Source: Psoroptes ovis (lineage: Eukaryota; Arthropoda; Arachnida; Sarcoptiformes; Psoroptidae). Taken from it: a stretch of DNA of 64,000 bases. Each line of letters starts with the position of its first letter. The first letter of the stretch is position 1. This document shows, one piece after another, positions 48,089-58,521 of the stretch. The notes below the pieces were generated by a model. It worked only from the letters and a program-made list of their open reading frames with translations, had not been told where the DNA came from and ran no database searches. The position numbers and the translations under genes were made by a program. The stretch spans positions 1,180,501 through 1,244,500 of the forward strand of contig PQWQ01000007.1 in NCBI GenBank assembly GCA_002943765.1. The letters run 5' to 3'.

Positions 48089-48169
48089 TTAGGTTATCCG
48101 GAAAGTTCTGACCGATTTTCATGAGCAACTCTATCGAATAAGCGGAATAAATTTTTCGGACAACCTAAT
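48089..48169 (+). mobile_element. mariner-type MITE, core A
   Basis: TTAGGTTATCCGGAAAGTTC and TTTTTCGGACAACCTAA, with the core CATGAGCAACTCTATCGAATAAGCGG. Minor changes only (GTTATCC). Confidence 0.91.
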
Positions 48170-49627
48170 ATTTAGATTGCATATTTTCGTTCAAATTTTT
48201 GTTTGATTTATTTACGTTTAAAGTAAAAACAAGGTGTGCAATTCAGTGTAATGTTGCAATAGGTTTGTGCAAAAAAATTCTCTGTTTAACAAAAATACCG
48301 AATTGTCATTTCTCACACATTGTAACATTGTTGTTAATGGTTGAAATTGAAATTTTTAGAAGAAAATGATTTGAATCAAATACAATCAAATACAAACAAT
48401 ATTGTGTAACATTGTTGATTGGTGTGATTATTGTTGTGAACAACAGCAGAAACACACAACAAAACACAACGAAATGCAAAACAAACAAACGATTTCATTG
48501 ATTTCAGCTAAAAATCAACTGATTGATTGATATTTGATGAAATCAAAGAGAGAATATATGTCAATTTTTGACCATTTTGAAAGCGTATTTGACTCTGTTA
48601 TTTGATTGATTTCGATTGAATTTCAATGCAAATCACTTCTTATTTCAAATCAAAGCTTAAATCAAATCAATTAATTTTTTCAAATTTAAGATCATGAAAT
48701 TGATTCATTGAATTAGATTAACTGTGTGCTGTAATGAATGAATCAATTAATTAATGTTGTTGTTGACATTCGAAATTGATCGATTTCGAATAATTTCAAA
48801 TTCAAATATATCTTATGTTATTGAATAGGTTCAAACATCTGTTTTTTTCTTTCTTCATCACCTAACCACAGATACTTGATTAATTAGTGATTTAATTAGA
48901 AAATTAATTAATTATTCAATTAATTAATCAATCAATTAATGAATCAATTTGTAAATTATGGGAGAAATAATTTGTACACGAAAGAAATTCCATGAAATTT
49001 GATCCATAAAAAGTAATAAATGATTAAATGAGAGAGAGAGATAGAAAACCTGTATTTCCGTTTTTCATTATCAAACAGTAATAATAATGATTATGACGAC
49101 TATGTAAGATGACGATTATTATTAACACATCAATTGATGTAACGCATCATCATCATCATCATCATCATATCACCGCTTACTTATACATCATATTACTATA
49201 GAATTTGAAGCTTGAAAAAAATAATGATTTGAAATGAATTGAATGAATGATGTAAAATGTAAAAATGAATGACGTTAATGTGTTAAAAATGATTGAAAAT
49301 ACAGAAAAGAAGAGAGAATAACATCAAATACGACAACATTAAATTAAAAATGAAATATTTCTGCGTTTGTTTTGGCTATGTGTGTCTACGCTGTTGTTGT
49401 TGTTCAATGTAAAACATTGAATACATCATGGTATTATAAAACAAATATATATAGCATTCGAAAAAATTGATTACGTAAATCAAAATACGGCCACAAAAAA
49501 AACACGATTGCAACAAACAGTTCAATTTCAATGATTTGTTTGTTTCAATCAGTTTGGATTTGTCACCAACCATCGTTTGATTGATAATATTCAATTGTCA
49601 TCATCATTGATCGTAATGGATTTTGTA
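48170..49627. other. gene-free DNA
   Basis: The stretch holds TTAATTAATTAATC-type runs (about 48895-48945), (GA)n near 49031-49040 and (CAT)n at 49145-49168. No supported gene. Confidence 0.55.
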
Positions 49628-49707
49628 TTAGGTTGTCCCATAAGTTCTTACCGTTTTTCAAATGAAAATAACTCTAAAAAACAACAATAACTTATGGGAT
49701 AACCCAA
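49628..49707 (+). mobile_element. mariner-type MITE, core C, CCCATAAG arms
   Basis: TTAGGTTGTCCCATAAGTTC and AACTTATGGGATAACCCAA. The core (CCGTTTTTCAAATGAAAATAACTCTAAAAAAC) is type C like 18389 and 43642. Confidence 0.9.
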
Positions 49708-50509
49708 TATGTGTGTGTGTACGTTGTTTATTCGATTGAAGAGTTGGAAATATTTTTGTGGGGGAAGAATTGAATACGCATAATGAATTGAATTGAATCA
49801 TTTGAAATATTATTATTATTATTATTATAATCGATTGTTATCGATGTTGTACCTTGAGGGTAAATTATCGTGTATCGAGATGGGTGAAAAAGGTGAATTC
49901 CAAATGAATTTTTAATATTCAAAAGGAAGAAAATGTCAAGAATAATCGAAGAATTGAATCATATCTTTATCTCTCTCTCTCTGATAAATTATCGTCATCG
50001 AATGAAAATGAAATTAATTTGATTTATCAAGATGATTCGAATATGATGTCATCATTATCATCATTTTTATGATGTGGTTGATGATGATCATCGAAACTGA
50101 TCATATTCAAAGTGAAATTACGGTTTAATTTGCGGGAATTTTGATTCAAATCAAAGGTATTCAAAAATAGAAAATATTCATACGAAAATATACTGACTGC
50201 TTTGGATTGTTCAAAAAAATATTTCGAAATTCGAAAAATTGTATATAAAAAAATTAAAAATCAATCCATCAAACCCCTTTCTTCTAATCGATATATCTCG
50301 ATAATCTAATATATTCTCGAAAATGAATATTTTCATTGATTGAATTTAATGGCATTTCCGAATAAAATGGTGGAAATAAATAAAATAAAAGGTAAAATAT
50401 GTTGTTTTATTTCAAATTAAGAAAATAAATAAACAAATAAATAAATAAACAAAGAATAAAGAATCGAAAATAAAATAAAAGGTAAAATGTTTTGAACCGG
50501 AAGAGAAAA

Positions 50510-50510
<1 letters not shown>

Positions 50511-50555
<45 letters not shown>
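50511..50555. repeat. (ATT)15 microsatellite
   Basis: An uninterrupted 45-bp ATT run lies just 18 bp before a copy of the second MITE family. Confidence 0.9.
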
Positions 50556-50572
50556 TTAAACATTATAAGTAT

Positions 50573-50695
50573 TACAGGGTTTCAAGTTTCAATTCGTAGT
50601 TTTAAAAGTGAATTTCGTAATTTCACGGTTTAAAATTACATACAAAACTACGAAAATTAAATTTAAAACTCTGAATTAAAACTTGAAACCCTGTA
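50573..50695. mobile_element. second MITE family, short form
   Basis: TACAGGGTTTCAAGTTTCAATTC and GAATTAAAACTTGAAACCCTGTA. The left and right arms pair over at least 17 bp, and the inner GTAGTTTTAAAAGTGAATTTCGTA mirrors TACGAAAATTAAATTTAAAAC. TA at both tips. Confidence 0.9.
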
Positions 50696-50844
50696 TCATA
50701 TTGTATATCATTATTATTATTATTATTTCATATTGCATCATACATTTTGCAAGTATAAAATATTTCTTATATTCACACATCATATAGAACCAAATAACAA
50801 TAAATAAAATTTCTACAACAATGATTATATAAGATGAATAAATA

Positions 50845-50926
50845 TTACGTTGTCCGAAAAGTTCTTGCAGATTTTACAATTATCTTCTACGATATAACCG
50901 ACGAGAACTTTCCGGACTTTCCCTAA
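50845..50926 (-). mobile_element. mariner-type MITE, core B reversed
   Basis: TTACGTTGTCCGAAAAGTTC and GAACTTTCCGGACTTTCCCTAA. The core (TTTACAATTATCTTCTACGATATAACC) is type B in reverse. The right tip carries a small insertion. Confidence 0.88.
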
Positions 50927-52724
50927 TATAATGTTCAATAATGTAATATATGTTTTCACATATATATTTAGATTTAGATTTAGATTCTATTCAATTTAAT
51001 ATTTGAAACAAACATGAAAAGAATAATTCTTAAATGAAACAATATTTCCGAAGAATATTGTTTTGAAATTGAATAGAATTGAACAAAAATAATAATAATA
51101 ATAATGGGAAAAAAAACATTTAATATACACCATCGATATGATCATCGGAAGAATATTCTGTGCAAATTTCTCATCATCATTCATGAATATGTTCATGTAT
51201 ACTGTGTTTATATTTGTTTTCGTATTCAGTAGAAATTATGTCGTATTTTGTTGCAGAATATTCATGGTATATGTTCGCTCGTAGCTGTTTATATCGTTCA
51301 ATATTCAAGCACACATGTATCATTTGTATTCATGTTTATTTCATTCAATTTTCAATTATTTGAATGTATATTTTTGAATGCGCATCATCATCAGCATCAT
51401 CATTATTGATTATGATGCCTTATAATATAAAGTTTATATGCATCATCAATGATGATGATGATACCTCTTGGTAGTTCTTCTCTCTCCCCCCCCACCGCCA
51501 CCATCTTCTTATTCATATATCGTATTCACACATACATTCAATATTATCATTATTATTATTTATTCATATAAAATAAGCTAAATATCATTATTTTATTACT
51601 ATTTTAAAAATATGAATGAAAAACTCCCTGTATACGAATGTATACAGGAGAAAAATCGACAAATAATGATAACGAATAATATTTTAATAAGTAATAATGA
51701 TAATGATATAATGTGGGGAGATGTGTGGTGATGGTGATGCGCCACAAAAAAAAAATGAAAATTGTAACCAAAAACAAAAGTTAAACGAAATGAAATTGAA
51801 TCAAATGGAATATGGAATTGAATAGAAACAATTTCATTTTCATTTTCAGAATTCATTCGGTTGATTCCGATTCAAAGCATTCAAATAAATACACTCAAAT
51901 ATACAAACACAGAAATACATCAATGAACAACACTGATACAAACATGCATCCATCCACACACACCAAACAAGCACAAACATCCGCATACAAGTCAAAAAGC
52001 CAATATCGAGAATATACACTGAAAACACATTGAAACATTATTGTTTCTGGCTGAAACTAAGAATTAGACTAAACTAAAACATATTTTTGAACATGCACAC
52101 AACAACCACCGACCAGAAAACACATGGCATTCAATCTGTATCATCTGTATGTTCATTCATTGCATTTATTTCCCCTTCACCCCCCAGCTCAACTCCACCA
52201 AGCAAAACATCCATATCGTACATCCACAACGATTCTATTCGATAGCATTGGTTGCCTACCCTTCGCATGTGTGCCCGGTGCATGCATCACCAGCAACCTC
52301 CAACAACCTCCACCGACCACCACGAATATTCTCAGATATATTCCGGAGTATATTCTGAAGAATATATTACCAAAATATATTTTGTAAATTCTGTACAAAG
52401 TTAAATCATCGATAATTCTACCACCACCAACAACAACAACAACAACAATACCAATAATATAAGAGATCGTATGTTCAAAATATATGATATATAAGAAATA
52501 ATGATAATGATTAAATTGTTTTCATGAATTGTATGTGCAATTGGATTGCAATGTAATAATAATATTCTTTCGTTTGGTTGATTCGTTCATTTGGTTGAAT
52601 ATGAAAAGAAAAACTTTTGAAAATGCTTTATGAATGAATCAATGGAATAATGAATACTTTTGAATGGATGCATGCATCGAATAAAAAAAAATATTAAAAA
52701 AGTAATGATAATAACATAAATATA
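50927..52724. other. stretch with one candidate terminal exon
   Basis: (ATAATA)n at about 51087-51105 and CAT/GAT repeats at about 51380-51470. A more GC-rich stretch at 52160-52330 carries the acceptor-like site and open frames described separately. The CAA run at about 52425-52450 is simple repeat. Confidence 0.5.
52188..52358 (+). CDS. candidate terminal exon after strong acceptor
   Basis: TTATTTCCCCTTCACCCCCCAG| at 52187/52188 is a good 3' splice site. Two plus-strand frames are open beyond it. One (to about 52358) reads LNSTKQNIHIVHPQRFYSIA and stops after FSDIFRSIF. The other (to 52387) is Pro/Thr-rich and ends ILPKYIL. The segment is richer in GC and CC than its surroundings. No domain is recognised, the frame cannot be chosen and no donor partner is known. 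It may be untranslated. Confidence 0.2.
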   Translation, partial: LNSTKQNIHIVHPQRFYSIALVAYPSHVCPVHASPATSNNLHRPPRIFSDIFRSIF

Positions 52725-52805
52725 TTAGGTTGTCCGGAAAGTTCTAGCCGATTTTCCAATGATTTTCTTAGGATATAATCGGCAAAAACTTTTCGGATAA
52801 CCTAA
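52725..52805 (-). mobile_element. mariner-type MITE, core B reversed
   Basis: TTAGGTTGTCCGGAAAGTTC and AAACTTTTCGGATAACCTAA. The core (CCAATGATTTTCTTAGGATATAATCGG) is type B in reverse with TAGGATA for TACGATA. Confidence 0.91.
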
Positions 52806-53783
52806 TAAATATAAATAATAATAATAATAAAAATATTTTCTTCTGTTTCTATCTGTTTGGTACTCCATTCAATTCAACGATAACCGAAATTCAATTGAAT
52901 TTTACTTTGATTCAAACATTGAAATTCTGTAAGAATTCAAAATAATCGAGAAAAATGGTACGAAAAGAAATTCTGTAAACATCGCCAACAACAACAACAA
53001 CAGCAATTCAATTCAAATTCATTTCAATTCAATGGAAATTCTATTCAAGGAACATACAAACAAACAATAAGATAGATGCATCATCATCGGAAACATAGGA
53101 ATCAAGAAATATATACGCAATATTTATTGAATGGTTATAGTTTGTTGTTCGTTTTTTTTTTTTTACTCAGTCGGTTCATTGGTTATTTATGTTTGTTTGC
53201 TTCGTTTAGTGTTGTTTTGTTCCGTTTATTTGTTTCATCGTTTTAAAGTTTAAACAATAATGTGTTCAAAATGAGAAAGAATTTTATTATTTCAGTTGAA
53301 TGTCGACCACTTTTATTAATAAATACTTATGATAATAACAACGACCTATACACTCATCATATACGCCCATCATATTTATTCATAATCAAATATAATAACG
53401 ATTGATGCTAAAATAATAATTGAATGATGATGAGTTCATCATTATCAATGATGAGATATCATAATGGATAAATTAATTCAATGAATTACTTTTGAAATTA
53501 TGAATGAATGCATTCTCTTAATTAACCTTTTCAGATAAATAAATAACCAAAGGGTTAAACCACAAGAGCCTTAATCTCTTAAGATATTACAAAAGACTTA
53601 GAAAGGCTTATCTTAGGATTTCGGAAAATAATTTCCATTTTTTCTTAATAATTTCATCATAAAAATCTTTAAAATTTGCTCATTTAAGGTCAATGCAAGG
53701 TCTTCCAAGGTTCCTTGGACTGTGTATTCATCGCCAATGCCATCGATTGGTGGGTATAGAAGGTGGTGGTGAAATTGAATGGC

Positions 53784-53817
<34 letters not shown>

Positions 53818-54156
53818 GGTTAGACGAACAAAACAAATAAATGGAAAAACTTTTATTCTGTTTTTTCCATTTCATTTTTATAATGTAAAGTAAATGTTTA
53901 TTTGCTTTTGTGAATGTGTACAATTCAATACAAAGCAATGTAATTCAAAGTAAAGTATACAGTCATCGAAAGATCTCGTTTTGCACTGAAAAATATGGTC
54001 CTGAATAATGTGTTCTTCATACTCGAATACTCTTTATGTGTTCAACATACGGACCGAAACGAGTAACGATTTGTAAAGACAGTGTAAAACGAGGCCTAGT
54101 GAACTTTATTTGGGTAAAATAATAGTAATAATAACAATAATGATGATGATAACATA
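52806..54156. other. gene-free DNA with 29-T tract and an inverted-repeat unit
   Basis: A 29-base poly(T) at 53789-53817 may be a decayed retro-tail. Many CAA/TTG runs. The 53975-54093 inverted-repeat unit is listed separately. Confidence 0.5.
53975..54093. repeat. single-copy 119-bp inverted-repeat unit
   Basis: CTCGTTTTGCACTG (53975-53988) is inverted as CAGTGTAAAACGAG (54080-54093), 13 of 14 matching. Inside, GGTCC and GGACC are also inverted. It resembles a third small palindromic element, but I found only one copy in the window. Confidence 0.45.
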
Positions 54157-54238
54157 TTACGCGGTGGCCGAAAAGTTTTGGCCGATTAATCAATAGATTT
54201 GCTCATGAAAATTGGCCAGAACTTTTCGGGCAACCTAA
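54157..54238 (-). mobile_element. mariner-type MITE, core A, altered left tip
   Basis: The left tip is TTACGCGGTGGCCGAAAAGTTT; the right end GAACTTTTCGGGCAACCTAA is good. The core (ATTAATCAATAGATTTGCTCATGAAAATTGG) is type A in reverse and shortened. Confidence 0.82.
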
Positions 54239-55102
54239 TAGAATAATGCACTATAGAATTGGATCATTTCGCATCATTTTTTTTTCGAGCCATTTTCCAT
54301 TTTGATTATGGAATCGTGAATCGTAAATAATTCTATGATGATGATGATGAAAATAATGGAAAGAAAAAAAATATTTTCATTTTCGAAATGAATATTTTTC
54401 TATTTTGGCGAAGAATTTATTTTAAAAAATGAATTCAAATGTTTTGAATTCAAATCAAATCAAATCAAATAAATGTTATAAATACAATGATTGAAGCATT
54501 CATGTATATATATTCAATTCATATGTGTATTTTGCTCAAAATTGATCGAAATTCAAATGCAAAAAAATATGAAAAATATTTGAATAAATTTAAATCAAAC
54601 TTTTTTTCGGGAAACACATTATTCGGGAATCATTGGTGGAATAGTGAATGTCTGGACGATTCAAAAGTCTATTTGAAAATGTATTTATTTAACACAATAT
54701 TTCCAAATGAGAATAAAATACTCGAAATTCTCTGGATGCAAATTCTTGAATAATTTTCAGGAATACTTTTCCATATTTGAATTTCATAAAAATGGACAAT
54801 GAAAAATTTTAAAAATTTGAATAGAATTTGCTTTTGAATCGCGAAATAAATTTATACAGAATCGAAAGGGATTGAATTGAATTCAATCAAATTTGATTAT
54901 TGAAAAATTCGAGAAAATTTTCAAATCAAATCGGTGATAATGGTCGATTTTTGGATTAACAGAAATTCTCTGAGTGGAAAAAAAATATTCAGTTTTCCAA
55001 ATGCGGAATCAAGAATTCCATTCTTCATACATTTTTGGAAAATGGATTTTTGCCAATTGATTTTTGTATTTTTTTTGAATTTTAAAAGTTTATAAATATA
55101 AC
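54239..55102. other. gene-free AT-rich DNA
   Basis: The stretch holds (GAT)n at about 54335-54350 and (AAATC)n at about 54450-54470. The reading at 54487-54753 is not recognisable. Confidence 0.5.
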
Positions 55103-55247
55103 TACAGGGTTTCAAGTTTTAATTCATAGTTTTAAAATTGAATTTCGTAATACCTTTAGTGTAAAATTGCATTCAAAACTATGAAAATCAACTTGAAAAC
55201 TACGAAAATCGATTTCAAAACTCTGAATAAAAACTTGAAACCCTGTT
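55103..55247. mobile_element. second MITE family, long form
   Basis: TACAGGGTTTCAAGTTTTAATTC opens the element and AAAACTTGAAACCCTGTT closes it, 145 bp in all. It contains an extra unit, AACTTGAAAACTACGAAAATC, beside a near-identical segment, so the inner right arm is duplicated relative to the 124-bp form. Confidence 0.9.
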
Positions 55248-55521
55248 TGATATTTATAAATATTTATTAATAATTTCAAAAATGAATAAATTCTTAAAAT
55301 AAAATAAACAATCAATGTATTATTATGATTATTCGAAAGAGAAATCTCAAATAATCAAAATTATTATTATGATTATTATTAATATTAATATTCGACAAAA
55401 ACTTGGCGCTTGATCATCAAAAAATTTCGAATGATTATTTGTGTTATATTTATTCGTTTATTCATCTTTATATTCGTATATTTGTATCATAAATACATGG
55501 AAATTCATTATGAATTTGAAA

Positions 55522-55645
55522 TCACAGGGTTTAAGGTTTTTATTCGTAGTTTTAAAATTAAATTTCATAATTTCACCGTTTAAAATTGTATTCAAAACTA
55601 TGAAAATCGATTTTAAAACTCCAAATTAAAACTTGAAACCCTGTA
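55522..55645. mobile_element. second MITE family, short form
   Basis: CACAGGGTTTAAGGTTTTTATTC and AATTAAAACTTGAAACCCTGTA, 124 bp. It is 275 bp after the previous copy. The left arm has TTAAGG for TTCAAG. Confidence 0.88.
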
Positions 55646-56557
55646 TTTTGATTTATTTGATCATTTTTTTTTCTATAATTAATTAATATACACGTTATTC
55701 GAGTAAATTATAACAATTTTCTTTTTTTTCAATCATTTCTAGACTACATTCAAACACACTTATTTATGCATAAAGAAATGAGCGAATTTTCAAATGAATT
55801 TTCAAACGAAGCATTCCATGTAAATGCGCAGATTCAGCTCGGAATTCGTTATTATTTTTAATATTTTCTTCGATATTTTTCAAATTTTCATTTCATTTTC
55901 TATTATTTTTATTTTTGATTGAAAATTCATTGAAAATATTTTTATATTTCAATCTAATGATAATGTATATTCAATCAATCAATGAAATGTAATGAAATGA
56001 AATGAAATTCAATGCAATGAAATGAAAAAGACTGGAAAAATCGAAAAGAATTGCAAAGAATTCGAAGAAAATTCCATAGAAGAATCGAAGAGAGAATCGA
56101 CAGCGAATAATTCACATTTTCACGAGAATCAAAAAATTTGAAAATTTTTTGAAAAATCTAAGGAATTACGTCGAGTCGTAGTAGCATGACACAAGGATCA
56201 TAGCCTAATGTTCGGTACAAAAAATATAGAATCATTTGTATCATATTCAAACCAGAATCTTTACCCACAAATCACAGAATCAGTACACACATAAGCGATC
56301 ACCACACACAGCCATCATTGGCCACCACCGCCATTGCCACCACCATCAAATATAAACATTTCAAATTTCAAATTTTTTCTTCGCTTTTCACATTTCTTCA
56401 TATTGAAATACATTGAACATTCATTTTGTCTTTATTTTTCAACACACTTGTATCGTATTTTTCATTAATATTTTACTTGTATTTTATTCAATATTTTCTT
56501 CTTTATTTTGTTTCTATTCGACTCTTGTCATTATTACTTTCAATAATAATAATAATA
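55646..56557. other. gene-free DNA
   Basis: GAAATGAAATGAAATGAAATTC repeats at about 55984-56025 and CCACCACC patches at about 56320-56345. No gene seen. Confidence 0.55.
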
Positions 56558-56637
56558 TTAGGTTGTCCGCAAAGTTTTTGCCGGTTATATCGTAGAAAAT
56601 ATTCGGAAAATCAACTAGAACTTTTCGGACAACCTAA
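56558..56637 (+). mobile_element. mariner-type MITE, core B
   Basis: TTAGGTTGTCCGCAAAGTTTT and GAACTTTTCGGACAACCTAA. The core GGTTATATCGTAGAAAATATTC is type B. AATAATAATAATA flanks both sides, so it landed inside an (AAT)n microsatellite. Confidence 0.93.
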
Positions 56638-57907
56638 TAATAATAATAATTCAGGAAATGATATTTTTTTTTTTAAATGTGTATTTCTTACACAATTCTT
56701 TTCGATTATTATTTCATAGTTGTTTTGTTTTGTTGCTGTTGTTAGTATTTCAAATTTCATAACAATATTTTCACGCATTCGTATTCGTATTTGCGAACAG
56801 AATATTTGCACAGATAGATTCAGAGCAATTCAAAGTGATTCAAAGTTAAGTGTATAGGAATCCTAGAATCTCAGATTCGCATGTGTGTGTTATATGGTTT
56901 GTTATATGTATTTACACAGTGAACAATGAGCGACGATATAAGCGGACTGAATCAAGAGACAAAAGCCTAGGGAAAATGAATGAATGAATGAGAATGAGAA
57001 AACCAATGATAATATGATAAATAATAACATAATAATATAAACACACTGATAAAACAGTCAATCTGTTTACCAGTGTTTATGTCAAATGAAATTCTATGAA
57101 AGTTTTGGGCCATATTTTCTATTATCATCATCATTATCAACAACAACAGCGGCAGCAGCAGCAGCAGCTTTGGTTGTACACAAGTGTGGAAGTATTTCTT
57201 TGGTAATTCGACTTTTCTTCGGTTCTTTGAAAGTCTTAAATTGAAGAAACCTAAGCACATCAACTGGAAGTATCGCTAGGCTTATTCTAGCTTCTTGAAA
57301 TGGAACGATAGCTCCTTTGAACCGTAGTCGAAATCACGAACTCGAAATGTGTTTCAATATAATTCTTTACATGATAATGAATACGCGTGAAATACACGTT
57401 AAGAAATGATTATCTGTGGTAAAAAATGAAAATATTCACTGAGAAAAAATGAATTCGCTTCTATTCAATGATACTTTAAAATGTTATGAATTTTGAATAC
57501 ATATGAATTATGAATCACAATGAATATGTGGATGGAATATGCACTGAAATATGTGTATTAGAAGGAATAATCTACGGAAAATCATTTCAAATATTCGCAT
57601 TTTTTTTTTTTTTTTTGATTGATCAATTTACACGCGCACAAATGCACAAATTCAAATGCACGTGCCAATATACGCACTGGAAATGTGCATTGAAAGGTAT
57701 CATTGAAAATCGCTTTGAAAAGCATCATTGAAAATGATGATCATTTTTTTCTATTTAATTATTTACTCTCTATTATAATGGTGGTATACCATGGTAGTAT
57801 GAAATTTATATATATTTTTTCTCATTTATTTATTATATAAAAATACATTTATTTGAAAAATATATGAGAAAATGTATTTTATATTTAAAAGAAATGTATT
57901 TTGAAAA
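56638..57907. other. gene-free DNA
   Basis: The stretch holds GCGGCAGCAGCAGCAGCAGC at about 57149-57168, an 18-base poly(T) near 57600 and AT-rich sequence. No supported gene. Confidence 0.5.
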
Positions 57908-58045
57908 TACAGGGTTTCAAGTTTTAATTCGGGGTTTTAAAGTTGAATTTCGTAATTTCATCGATTCAAAATTGCATTCAAAACTACGAAAATCAACTTG
58001 AAAACTACGAAAATTAATTTTAAAACTTCGAATCGAAACTCTGTA
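57908..58045. mobile_element. second MITE family, long form
   Basis: TACAGGGTTTCAAGTTTTAATTC and TTCGAATCGAAACTCTGTA, 138 bp. It has the same internal duplication (ACTACGAAAATC twice) as 55103-55247. The right tip is decayed (GAAACTCTGTA). Confidence 0.88.
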
Positions 58046-58278
58046 ATATTAATATTTTCTCTTATAACATATACGTGCGTTTGTATATTTTGAAAAAATA
58101 CAAGTATTTTTCATTTTCATCATCATCATCATCAACAAATATAAATTCATTGTAATTTTTGATCAAAATGTACCAAAATCTATTGAAAATAGAAACGATG
58201 ATGATGATGATGATGATGATGTATATTTGAAAAAAATAATAAAAGACAATTTTCTCTACGTATTATCATTTACATTCA

Positions 58279-58364
58279 ATCGGACACTGTCCGAAAAGTT
58301 TTACGCTTATTTTCAATTGACATTTTCATTGATTTTAAACGAATGAATTTTTCGTACAACGCTC
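58279..58364. mobile_element. degenerate mariner-type MITE
   Basis: CACTGTCCGAAAAGTTTT and GAATTTTTCGTACAACGCTC are recognisable arms. The tips are lost and the core cannot be typed. An intact copy lies 77 bp downstream. Confidence 0.6.
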
Positions 58365-58440
58365 AAAAATAATAACATTACTTAATATTTTTTTTTCAAA
58401 ATTTTTCGTATTTTCAAATGCATTTTTAGTTTTATTTGTA

Positions 58441-58521
58441 TTAGGTTGTCCGGAAAGTTTTTGCCGGTTATATTGTAAAAAAATAATCAAAAAATCGGTA
58501 AAAAACTTTTCGGACAGCTCA
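58441..58521 (+). mobile_element. mariner-type MITE, core B
   Basis: TTAGGTTGTCCGGAAAGTTTT and AAAACTTTTCGGACAGCTCAG. The core GGTTATATTGTAAAAAAATAATC is type B. The same GTATT word flanks both ends and contains the TA. Confidence 0.9.

Noticed and set aside
55124..55315. ORF with repeating SFEIDFRSFQVDF-like peptide (also 55441-55629)
   Set aside because: This is the second MITE family translated; the periodic peptide comes from its internal duplication.
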